This document shows, piece by piece, positions 1 to 5,351 of a stretch of DNA of 8,548 nt. The notes below the pieces were generated by a model. The model ran no database searches, was not told the DNA's origin, and saw only the letters and a program-made list of their open reading frames with translations. This stretch comes from Oscillospiraceae bacterium. Its GTDB lineage: Bacteria > Bacillota > Clostridia > Oscillospirales > Ruminococcaceae. Position 1 is the stretch's first letter. The number at the start of each line of letters is the position of its first letter. The stretch covers positions 1-8,548 of the forward strand of contig DXNX01000104.1 of the NCBI GenBank assembly GCA_019413245.1, written 5' to 3'. The position numbers and the translations under genes were made by a program.

Positions 1-7
1 GGTTTCT

Positions 8-14
8 CTCGACA
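8..14 (-). promoter_or_regulatory. 0A-box-like site (Spo0A binding)
   Basis: Read on the minus strand this is TGTCGAG, one base off the 0A-box core TGTCGAA bound by phosphorylated Spo0A. It sits at the expected transcription start of the minus-strand promoter at 21-49, a position typical of repression or start-site switching. A seven-base match alone is weak, but a second, perfect box lies about 80 bp upstream in the same orientation and the adjacent gene is spoIVB. Spo0A control of the off-window gene is an inference. Confidence 0.4.
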
Positions 15-20
15 ATGGAA

Positions 21-49
21 ATATTACCATATTTTACCAATTCTGGCAA
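21..49 (-). promoter_or_regulatory. Minus-strand SigA-type promoter for the gene beyond the left edge (probably spo0A)
   Basis: The -35 hexamer is TTGCCA (44-49), the spacer is exactly 17 bp and the -10 is TAATAT (21-26), giving a start near position 14. The surrounding DNA is AT-rich compared with the coding sequence. The transcript would leave the window to the left. In Bacillus and many Clostridia the gene directly after spoIVB is spo0A, so this is probably a spo0A promoter. That gene is not visible, so its identity is inferred from gene order and from the flanking 0A-like boxes. Confidence 0.5.
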
Positions 50-88
50 TAGGAAGTTTTCGGGCCGTTTCGCGCTTTTTCCCCTTGT

Positions 89-95
89 TTCGACA
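89..95 (-). promoter_or_regulatory. 0A box (Spo0A binding), perfect core
   Basis: The minus strand reads TGTCGAA, an exact match to the Spo0A-P recognition core, about 78 bp upstream of the predicted start near position 14. It lies in the non-coding stretch between the spoIVB stop and the off-window gene. With the second site at 8-14 it frames the promoter, as expected for an autoregulated spo0A promoter. One perfect 7-mer can arise by chance; the pairing and the location are what make it credible. Confidence 0.5.
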
Positions 96-161
96 CGCCC
101 CTCCCAAAGTTGACAGGCTTTTCCCGCTTTTTTGTCTTGCTTTTCCCGGCAGATCACCACC

Positions 162-183
162 GCGGCAGGTTCCCTCCTGCCGC
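162..183 (-). terminator. Stable hairpin just after spoIVB (atypical terminator or 3'-end structure)
   Basis: The arms GCGGCAGG (162-169) and CCTGCCGC (176-183) form a perfect 8-bp GC-rich stem with a 6-nt loop, beginning 18 nt after the spoIVB stop codon. No T tract follows on the minus strand, so it is not a canonical intrinsic terminator. It could protect the 3' end, slow polymerase, or help termination with Rho. No better terminator candidate is visible before the left edge, so some readthrough toward the next gene is possible. Confidence 0.35.
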
Positions 184-201
184 CGGCTGGAAAAAGCCCG
201 G

Positions 202-1440
202 TCAAGCGCCGGCAGCATCCGCCCGTTCCAGCATAGTAGCGGCAAAGATACCGTACCCCCGGGTGGGGTCATTGACCAGCACATGGGTAACAGCCCCCAC
301 CAGGCAGCCGTTCTGCACCACCGGGCTGCCGCTCATGCCCTGTACAATGCCGCCGGTTGTGCTGAGAAGGCGTTCATCGGTGACCCGGATGAGCAAGTTC
401 CGGTTGGGGTCCCCTGCCGTCATGTTCACCCGCTCGATGGTCACCTCATACCATTGCGGGGCAGAACCGTCGATGGTGGTAAGGATCTGGGCCTTGCCGG
501 GGCTGACCTGCTGGATCGCGGCCACCGGCATGACTTGCCCGGACACTGCGGACGTTCCTTTTTGCAGAGTCCCGTATACGCCGGTGGAATCGTTGGCGCT
601 GACGATTCCGAGAGCCTCAGCGCCGGAAAATTCACCCTTCAGTTCTCCCGGAGCCCCGGCAGCCCCTTTCTGCACCCCGATGATGTTCACCGGAACGATC
701 TCACCCGAAAGCAGCGGAAAATCGGCGCCGGTATCACTGTCACTGACCGCGTGGCCAAGACCCGCAAAGGTCCCCCGCTCCGTATCCACAAATGTCAGGG
801 TCCCGATCCCCGCGGAGGAATCCCGCACCCACACACCGGCGCGCCAGGCACCACTGTCCCGGTCCCGCACCGGCGTCATGGTACAGGTATGCTGCACCCC
901 GTCACGGACATAGACGATGTCCAGGCTATTTCCTTCCGCCGCCGTGACCGCTTGGGAAAGTTCCTCATTCCCGTGTACCGGCTGACCCGCCGCAGAAATG
1001 ATCACATCCCCCAGGCGCAGTCCTGCCTCCTTGGCCGGGTTTTCACTGCCGAGGGCGGTCAGCTGGTCGGAGAACGCCACCACCAAAGCACCATCCGCAA
1101 ACATTTTGACGCCGAACGGTGCTCCGGACACGGTGACCGTACGGGTATCGGAAGTCACCGTCCGCACCGTTTTGACCGGCACCACACCGAACAGGCGCAG
1201 CGTCTGGTTGGCACTTCCGGTATCCGTCGTTCCACTGACGGCCGCCGCCATGCCGGACGCCGGGGTTCCTGCCTGCAAAAAAGGCATGGATGCCAGGGTC
1301 AGCTCGCTGCCGGGCGCCACATAAAACGTATCCGGCAGCGCAGCACGCAGCCCGAGAATTGCTCCGCCCGCCAGAGCGGCGGCCACGATCAGCACGGTCA
1401 AAAATGAGCGCACCAGGCGCCTTGCAGCAGGTTTGGACAT
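202..1440 (-). CDS. spoIVB: SpoIVB serine peptidase (stage IV sporulation protein B)
   Basis: This is a 412-residue protein, close to the length of Bacillus subtilis SpoIVB. SpoIVB is made in the forespore, exported to the intermembrane space, and cleaves SpoIVFA to trigger SpoIVFB processing of pro-SigK in the mother cell. An N-terminal membrane anchor or signal spans about residues 9-33. A PDZ domain lies near 107-190 (KEAGLRLGDVI at 137-147). The SpoIVB peptidase (S55) domain fills the C-terminal half. The probable catalytic triad is His230 in GLGHAVSDSDTG, Asp355 in VTDERLL and Ser370 in GGIVQGMSGSP; the 15-residue Asp-Ser spacing equals that of B. subtilis. The start at 1440 is chosen because AAGGAGGGG lies 6 nt before it; an in-frame ATG at 1461 would include that ribosome binding site and falls near the predicted transcription start. 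The gene is monocistronic on the left operon's side, since a terminator at 1498-1533 separates it from upstream genes. Confidence 0.95.
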   Translation of the reverse strand: MSKPAARRLVRSFLTVLIVAAALAGGAILGLRAALPDTFYVAPGSELTLASMPFLQAGTPASGMAAAVSGTTDTGSANQTLRLFGVVPVKTVRTVTSDTRTVTVSGAPFGVKMFADGALVVAFSDQLTALGSENPAKEAGLRLGDVIISAAGQPVHGNEELSQAVTAAEGNSLDIVYVRDGVQHTCTMTPVRDRDSGAWRAGVWVRDSSAGIGTLTFVDTERGTFAGLGHAVSDSDTGADFPLLSGEIVPVNIIGVQKGAAGAPGELKGEFSGAEALGIVSANDSTGVYGTLQKGTSAVSGQVMPVAAIQQVSPGKAQILTTIDGSAPQWYEVTIERVNMTAGDPNRNLLIRVTDERLLSTTGGIVQGMSGSPVVQNGCLVGAVTHVLVNDPTRGYGIFAATMLERADAAGA

Positions 1441-1446
1441 GGGGGT

Positions 1447-1455
1447 CCCCTCCTT
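1447..1455 (-). promoter_or_regulatory. Ribosome binding site of spoIVB
   Basis: AAGGAGGGG on the minus strand is a near-ideal Shine-Dalgarno sequence, 6 nt from the ATG at 1438-1440. It decides the start: the alternative in-frame ATG at 1459-1461 has no comparable site upstream. Confidence 0.85.
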
Positions 1456-1465
1456 TTCCATACCT

Positions 1466-1494
1466 CAGTATGTGCAGGGAGGGTCGAAATATTG
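1466..1494 (-). promoter_or_regulatory. Forespore-type (SigG-like) promoter of spoIVB
   Basis: The minus strand reads CAATA (1490-1494), a 17-bp spacer, then CATACTG (1466-1472). The -10 matches the SigG consensus CATACTA at six of seven positions. The -35 fits the GnATA pattern at all but its first base; read as TGCAATA it is the usual TGnATA with one extra base. No SigA-type promoter is apparent between the upstream terminator and the gene. SigG (and partly SigF) control of spoIVB is established in B. subtilis. The implied leader is only about 20 nt and contains just the ribosome binding site. Confidence 0.5.
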
Positions 1495-1497
1495 CAG

Positions 1498-1533
1498 AAA
1501 AAATCCGCCGCACAGAAAACCTGCACGGCGGAT
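1498..1533 (-). terminator. Rho-independent terminator of the membrane protein-GH13-EamA operon
   Basis: On the minus strand a perfect 8-bp stem, ATCCGCCG with CGGCGGAT (1526-1533 and 1503-1510), is followed directly by TTTTTT (1498-1503). The stem begins 21 nt beyond the stop codon of the EamA transporter gene. It insulates spoIVB, whose own promoter lies just downstream at 1466-1494. Confidence 0.9.
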
Positions 1534-1554
1534 CGTGTTATAAAATACCGAATA

Positions 1555-2415
1555 TCATACCAGCATGAGCAGCGTGCCCACCACGTTGAGAGCCAGGCCG
1601 AAAGCCGCCCGACGGCTGAGCTTTTCCCCAAAGACAATGGCAGAGAACGCCACCGTGACCAGGATGCTCAGCTTATCCACCGGTGCCACCACACTGGCCG
1701 GCCCGTCCTGCAAGGCCCGGTAATAACACAGCCAGGAAGCCCCGGTAGCCAGGCCGGACAGGCACAGGAATCCCAGTTCCCGCCGGGGCACCTGCTGCAC
1801 CTGTTTCTGTTTGCCTTCCAGAACGACCATGACCCAGGCCATGACCAGCACCACCGTGGTGCGGATGGCCGTGCCCAGGTTGGAACCAATGTCACTGACA
1901 CCGATCTTGCCCAGAATGGAAGTCAGGCTGGCAAAGAAGGCCGAGCCCGCCGCATACCAGAACCAGGCATGGCCGGAGGATGCAGCGGCGGTGTTCTGCT
2001 TTTTTTCGATCATCAGCCAGGTCCCGGCCAGAATCAGCACCATAGCCGCCACCTTGACAGGGGTAACACCTTCGCCCAGAAAAATCAGGGCCAGGAGAAT
2101 GGTGAGCACCGTGCTGGTCTTGTCCACCGGCACCACCCGGTTGACATCCCCGATTTGCAGGGCATGGAAGTAGCACAGCCAGGAAGCACCGGTACACAGG
2201 CCGGACAGCACCAGAAACAGCATGGCTTTCCCGGTGATGGCCTGTACCCCGGCCCACTGCCCGGACACCGGGACCATAACCCAGGCCATGACCAGCACCA
2301 CGCAGGTGCGCAGCGCCGTGGCAACGGTGGAATCGGTCTGCCGGATACCACACTTGGCAAGCACAGCCGTAATACCGGCAAAAAATGCAGACGCGGCAGC
2401 AAACAGCAGCCACAT
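1555..2415 (-). CDS. EamA/DMT-superfamily membrane transporter
   Basis: This 286-residue integral membrane protein belongs to the drug/metabolite transporter superfamily, with about ten hydrophobic segments. It contains two tandem EamA units, roughly residues 1-137 and 150-286. The units align at a 149-residue offset: RTCVVLVMAWVMV (36-48) against RTTVVLVMAWVMV (185-197), and SGLCTGASWLCY (71-82) against SGLATGASWLCY (220-231). PVDK recurs at 96-99 and 245-248, and a GE pair at 114-115 and 263-264. The substrate cannot be read from sequence; relatives export amino acids or metabolites or carry sugars. The start ATG follows AGAGGG at suitable spacing. It begins 56 bp after the GH13 stop with no terminator between, so it is probably the last gene of that operon. 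A role in moving a product of the GH13 enzyme is conceivable but unproven. Confidence 0.88.
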   Translation of the reverse strand: MWLLFAAASAFFAGITAVLAKCGIRQTDSTVATALRTCVVLVMAWVMVPVSGQWAGVQAITGKAMLFLVLSGLCTGASWLCYFHALQIGDVNRVVPVDKTSTVLTILLALIFLGEGVTPVKVAAMVLILAGTWLMIEKKQNTAAASSGHAWFWYAAGSAFFASLTSILGKIGVSDIGSNLGTAIRTTVVLVMAWVMVVLEGKQKQVQQVPRRELGFLCLSGLATGASWLCYYRALQDGPASVVAPVDKLSILVTVAFSAIVFGEKLSRRAAFGLALNVVGTLLMLV

Positions 2416-2471
2416 AAAACGGTCCCTCTTTTCCGATCAGATACCGGATGGCAATTTACAGGTGGGGAAGA

Positions 2472-3779
2472 TCACTCCGTCTTCCAGAATGCGCAGGAAT
2501 AGGGCGGCAAATCGCTGCCGCCGCCGAAATCATGGGCTTTGCCGGTGATCAGGTCCACGGCGCGGCCGGCCTCGGCGTTGAAATCGGCATGGTAGGGCTG
2601 GCTGTCGGCGTTGATGGCCACCAGGACCCTGTCTTCCCCACTGCGGCGCTCAAAAATCAGCTGCTTGGGCTGTACCAGAATATTGCGGTAGCTGCCGTGG
2701 CACAGAGCCGGGCTGGCGGCGCGGGCCCCGGCCAGAGCCGTGATCCAGTCGGTCAGTTCGTTGTGTTCGGGCTTTTCGATGGCCGGGCGCAGAGCAGGGT
2801 CCCCGTCCTTCTTTTCCCCGGTGATGCCCCACTCGCTGCCGTAATAGACAGCCGGCGTACCGGGCATGCCGAACAGCAGACCATACAGCGGTTCCAGCTC
2901 GTTCTTGTCGGTCAGGATGCTGGCCACGCGGGTGACATCATGGTTATCCACGAAGCTGAGCAGCTGACGGCCGGTGTACAGGCACCAGGGCTCGGAGCCG
3001 AACTGACGGTTCAGGCTGTAGGAGATCTCGTGCATATTGCCGGTGTTGAAGCTGGAATACAGCCCCTTATAGCACTCGTAGTTGGTGACCGAATGGCAGG
3101 CGTGGTCGTTCATCCAGCGGTTGTAGTCCCCGTGCAGGGTCTCGCCCACCAGCACAAAGTCTTCCTTGAGGGCGGAGGTGTACTGCCGCAGCGCGCCCAG
3201 GAAATCCAGGTCCAGGCAATAGGCCACGTCCAGACGCAGACCGTCGATGTCGTAGTCCCGCACCCAGGAAGAGATGGCATCAAACAGATGTTCCCGCACG
3301 GCGGGATTGTGCAGGTTCAGCTTGACCAGCTCGTTGCAGCCCTCCCAGCTTTCGTACCAGAAGCCGTCATTATAGTTGGTATTGCCGTCAAAATGGATGT
3401 TGAACCAATCCTTATAAGGGCTGTCCCAGCGTTTTTCCTGCACGTCCCGGAAAGCCCAGAATCCGCGGCCCACATGATTGAACACGCCGTCAAACATGAC
3501 CTTGAGCCCGGCTTCGTGCAGGGCCTGGCAGACGCGACGCAGGTCCTCGTTGGTGCCCAGGCGCACGTCCACTTTCTGATAGTCCCGGGTGTCGTAGCCG
3601 TGGGCGTCGCTCTCAAACAGCGGGTTGAACAGCACACAGGTAGCCCCCAGGTCCCGGATATGGTCCACCCAGTCCAGCACCCGCAGCAGGCGATGTTCCG
3701 GCACGCCATCATTTTGCAGCGGCGCCCCGCACAGCCCCAGCGGGTAGATCTGGTAGACGACAGCATTTTCATACCACAT
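2472..3779 (-). CDS. GH13 alpha-amylase-family glycoside hydrolase, cytoplasmic
   Basis: The 435-residue protein has a (beta/alpha)8 GH13 catalytic domain starting at residue 1 (MWYENAVVYQIYPLG), no signal peptide and no N-terminal starch-binding domain. All GH13 signature regions are present: DGVFNH (97-102), GLRLDVA with nucleophile Asp184, VGETLH with acid/base Glu213, and FVDNHD with transition-state stabiliser Asp281. GMPGTPAVYYGSEWG (304-318) is the usual loop before domain C, which fills roughly 365-435. Such enzymes hydrolyse or transfer alpha-1,4-linked glucans; the short form and cytoplasmic location fit a maltodextrin or cyclomaltodextrin hydrolase, but the subfamily is not certain. 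The frame stays open 180 codons further upstream; the start at 3779 is chosen because AGGAAAGGAAG lies 7 nt before it and GH13 similarity begins there. It follows the small membrane protein gene by 35 bp, implying one transcript. Confidence 0.93.
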   Translation of the reverse strand: MWYENAVVYQIYPLGLCGAPLQNDGVPEHRLLRVLDWVDHIRDLGATCVLFNPLFESDAHGYDTRDYQKVDVRLGTNEDLRRVCQALHEAGLKVMFDGVFNHVGRGFWAFRDVQEKRWDSPYKDWFNIHFDGNTNYNDGFWYESWEGCNELVKLNLHNPAVREHLFDAISSWVRDYDIDGLRLDVAYCLDLDFLGALRQYTSALKEDFVLVGETLHGDYNRWMNDHACHSVTNYECYKGLYSSFNTGNMHEISYSLNRQFGSEPWCLYTGRQLLSFVDNHDVTRVASILTDKNELEPLYGLLFGMPGTPAVYYGSEWGITGEKKDGDPALRPAIEKPEHNELTDWITALAGARAASPALCHGSYRNILVQPKQLIFERRSGEDRVLVAINADSQPYHADFNAEAGRAVDLITGKAHDFGGGSDLPPYSCAFWKTE

Positions 3780-3786
3780 GGTTGAT

Positions 3787-3797
3787 CTTCCTTTCCT
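3787..3797 (-). promoter_or_regulatory. Ribosome binding site of the GH13 gene
   Basis: AGGAAAGGAAG on the minus strand ends 7 nt before the ATG at 3777-3779. It fixes the start within an open frame that continues about 180 codons further upstream. It directly follows the 3' arm of the hairpin at 3798-3816. Confidence 0.75.
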
Positions 3798-3816
3798 GAG
3801 CTTGTACGCCAAGCTC
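3798..3816 (-). repeat. Intergenic hairpin between membrane protein gene and GH13 gene
   Basis: GAGCTTG and CAAGCTC form a perfect 7-bp stem with a 5-nt loop (3805-3809). On the minus strand the first arm includes the last two bases of the upstream stop codon and the second arm abuts the GH13 ribosome binding site. No T run follows, so it is not an intrinsic terminator. It may set relative expression of the two genes by mRNA processing or by control of translation start. Confidence 0.45.
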
Positions 3817-4351
3817 AAAAGCGTTTTTTCCAGTATCGGCGCAGACGCAATCGGTAAACCAGGGTCAGCGCGGCCACAGCGCGGTCGCACAGGACAAAGG
3901 CCACATTGCACATGAGGATCAGGGTGACTGCCAGTGCCTTGGTGGCGGGCATGGACTCGGTCATGCCGGGCCAGAACACCAGCCAGAGCAGCGCGTACAC
4001 TACGGCAGCCGACAAATTGAACACGCCCAGTTTGGCCGCCCAGCGCAGGATTACAGGGCGAATACGGTCCAGCACCGTCTTGAACACCGGGTAGGGGCCC
4101 AGCACCAGCGCATAGAACAGCGACAATTCCGGGTCCGGCACGAGCAGGAGCCCCAGCACCGCAGCGGCGGCATATTGGGTCAGGGCGGCGCGGGTGCCGT
4201 ATTCCACCAGCGGCGGGATGAGCAGAAACGAGGCCAACATGGGCGCAGCATAGGTACCGATGCCCAACGCAGTGCCCGTCAGCAGGATCACGACCGTGAG
4301 GGCAGCCAGTACACCACACAGCGCAATACGGCGGCTTTGGGTATTTTTCAT
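3815..4351 (-). CDS. Small multispanning membrane protein, ECF S-component-like, function unknown
   Basis: The 178-residue protein has about six hydrophobic segments, near residues 9-29, 32-50, 55-71, 74-92, 109-128 and 137-163, with Arg/Lys-rich ends (KNTQSRR at the start, RLRLRRYWKKRF at the end). The RRIALCGVLAAL opening, the size and the six helices resemble substrate-binding S components of ECF vitamin transporters, but I recognise no substrate motif and no ECF ATPase or T subunit is nearby. I therefore leave the function open. The start at 4351 is preferred because AGGAAG precedes it by 7 nt and a strong promoter begins about 42 nt upstream. An in-frame ATG at 4441 would add 30 polar residues, lacks a ribosome binding site and lies upstream of that promoter. 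It is first in a likely operon with the GH13 and EamA genes. Confidence 0.75.
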   Translation of the reverse strand: MKNTQSRRIALCGVLAALTVVILLTGTALGIGTYAAPMLASFLLIPPLVEYGTRAALTQYAAAAVLGLLLVPDPELSLFYALVLGPYPVFKTVLDRIRPVILRWAAKLGVFNLSAAVVYALLWLVFWPGMTESMPATKALAVTLILMCNVAFVLCDRAVAALTLVYRLRLRRYWKKRF

Positions 4352-4358
4352 GTGCAAA

Positions 4359-4364
4359 CTTCCT
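4359..4364 (-). promoter_or_regulatory. Ribosome binding site of the small membrane protein gene
   Basis: AGGAAG on the minus strand lies 7 nt before the ATG at 4349-4351. It favours this start over the in-frame ATG at 4439-4441, which abuts the upstream stop codon and has no Shine-Dalgarno match. Confidence 0.7.
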
Positions 4365-4399
4365 AGAATCCGGGCATTCTGCGCCCTTGATTTGTCCTT

Positions 4400-4428
4400 A
4401 TTATACATGCTGCTCAGGTGCTTTGCAA
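4400..4428 (-). promoter_or_regulatory. SigA-type promoter of the membrane protein-GH13-EamA operon
   Basis: The minus strand has TTGCAA (4423-4428), a 17-bp spacer and a perfect TATAAT (4400-4405). The predicted start is near 4393, giving a leader of about 42 nt. It lies in the 91-bp gap after the polysaccharide deacetylase gene. I see no terminator in that gap, so deacetylase transcripts may also read into the operon. Confidence 0.8.
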
Positions 4429-4442
4429 TTCCCTTTTGCATT

Positions 4443-5237
4443 TCATTGGTCCCGGGTCATAGTATACATCCGGGCAACTGTACAGAACTGATAGCCTTCC
4501 TGCGCAAACCATTCCAGAATATCCGGCAGGGCGCGCACTGTTTCCCCGGTGGCGGCTGTATCGTGCATCAGCACCACGCAGACATCCCTACCCTCCGCCC
4601 CCTGTTGAATATTGTGCACGATGGTATCGGCATCCGGGTGGGAGGAAGTGGCGTCCTCGGCGCAGACGTTCCAGTCGATCCAGTGATAGCCTTTTTCCTC
4701 TGCCTGGGCAATCAGGTCCTTCATGATGCCGCTGCCGCCGTAGCGGTGGCTGACCGTGTTGGTGCTGCCGCCGGGAAATCGCAGCCAGCAGATAGGCTCC
4801 ACATCCACCCAGGAGGACAGGGTCTGGCGCAGTTGTTTGATGTCCAGCCAGAATGCCGAGGTACTTTTATAAATTTCCGAATACCGGTGGCTGGCACTGT
4901 GCAGGGCGATCTGGTGACCGCCCGCCTGAATCAGCGGCAAGCGGTCAAAATAGGGTTCATTGATGGGCTGCGCTGTGACGAAAAAGGTGGCCGGGGCCTG
5001 ATAGCGGGCCAGAATTTCCAGAATGGCGTCGGTATTTTCGGAAGGACCGTCGTCAAAGGTCAGGCAGGCGTATTTCCCTTCCAGCACGGCTGCGGCCTGT
5101 ACCGCGATCCGGTCATCGGGGATGGTCGTTTCTTCCGGCAGTACTTTATTTTTCCCACCCGCCAGAAAAAAGGCCGCCGCGCACAGCACCAGAAGCCCGA
5201 CCAGACAGCTGCACAGAATCTTTTTGCGAACACCCAT
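4443..5237 (-). CDS. Membrane-anchored polysaccharide deacetylase (NodB/CE4 family)
   Basis: The 264-residue protein starts with a basic N terminus (GVRKK) and a hydrophobic segment near residues 8-27, a signal peptide or uncleaved anchor; Cys19 is not in a good lipobox. The CE4 domain follows from about residue 55. All five motifs are present: TFDDGP (60-65) with the catalytic and metal-binding aspartates, HSASH (113-117) giving the metal histidines, RFPGGS (153-158), DWN (188-190) and LMHD (223-226) with the catalytic histidine. The family removes N-acetyl groups from peptidoglycan, chitin or similar polymers outside the membrane. RFPGGS with NTVS is typical of clostridial cell-wall deacetylases, including some sporulation cortex enzymes, but I cannot assign PdaA, PdaB or PgdA. 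The start is preceded by AAGGGGG 8 nt upstream. An inverted repeat overlaps that site, and a weak forespore-like promoter may precede it. Confidence 0.92.
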   Translation of the reverse strand: MGVRKKILCSCLVGLLVLCAAAFFLAGGKNKVLPEETTIPDDRIAVQAAAVLEGKYACLTFDDGPSENTDAILEILARYQAPATFFVTAQPINEPYFDRLPLIQAGGHQIALHSASHRYSEIYKSTSAFWLDIKQLRQTLSSWVDVEPICWLRFPGGSTNTVSHRYGGSGIMKDLIAQAEEKGYHWIDWNVCAEDATSSHPDADTIVHNIQQGAEGRDVCVVLMHDTAATGETVRALPDILEWFAQEGYQFCTVARMYTMTRDQ

Positions 5238-5249
5238 GGGTCGTTCCCC

Positions 5250-5286
5250 CTTTTGGCATGATTCTGTCCCATAGGTATGCCAAAAG
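5250..5286 (-). repeat. Inverted repeat overlapping the deacetylase ribosome binding site
   Basis: CTTTTGGCAT (5277-5286 on the minus strand) pairs perfectly over 10 bp with ATGCCAAAAG (5250-5259), leaving a 17-nt loop. The downstream arm runs into the AAGGGGG Shine-Dalgarno of the polysaccharide deacetylase gene, so a transcript containing both arms could partly hide that site. No T tract follows, so it is not a terminator. A palindromic protein-binding operator is an alternative reading. Confidence 0.5.
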
Positions 5287-5300
5287 AGCGGACCACATAC
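5273..5300 (-). promoter_or_regulatory. Possible forespore-type (SigG-like) promoter of the deacetylase gene
   Basis: The minus strand has GTATG (5296-5300), matching GnATR, a 16-bp spacer and CATACCT (5273-5279), which matches CATACTA at five positions. The start would be near 5266. No good SigA promoter is visible between the trkH terminator and this gene. The spacer is one base short and the -10 imperfect, so this is only a candidate. Confidence 0.25.
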
Positions 5301-5334
5301 AAAAAGTCCGGACTCTTTGAAAGAATCCGGACTT
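5301..5334 (-). terminator. Rho-independent terminator of the trkA-trkH operon
   Basis: AAGTCCGGA (5326-5334 on the minus strand) and TCCGGACTT (5304-5312) form a perfect 9-bp stem, followed by TTTTT ending at 5301. The stem starts 17 nt after the trkH stop codon. No T run is present on the other side, so it acts only on minus-strand transcripts. Confidence 0.9.
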
Positions 5335-5351
5335 GGAAGGGCGATGGATTG

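Noticed and set aside
85..1407. Long plus-strand open frame opposite spoIVB (440 codons)
   Set aside because: The translation is low-complexity and rich in His, Arg, Gly and Pro with no recognisable domain, while the opposite strand encodes a full SpoIVB with its catalytic triad. It is an antisense shadow of GC-rich codons.
1825..2301. Direct repeats in the EamA gene as a mobile element or CRISPR trace
   Set aside because: The repeats fall in frame at a 149-codon offset and match the two homologous halves of the transporter, so protein duplication explains them.
2448..3785. Plus-strand open frame of 445 codons opposite the GH13 gene
   Set aside because: It covers the GH13 gene almost exactly, has no ribosome binding site or known domain, and its composition is that of reverse-complemented GH13 codons.
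3780..4319. In-frame N-terminal extension of the GH13 protein by 180 residues
   Set aside because: It overlaps the membrane protein gene in another frame, has no GH13 or carbohydrate-binding similarity, and the ATG at 3779 has a strong ribosome binding site where GH13 similarity begins.
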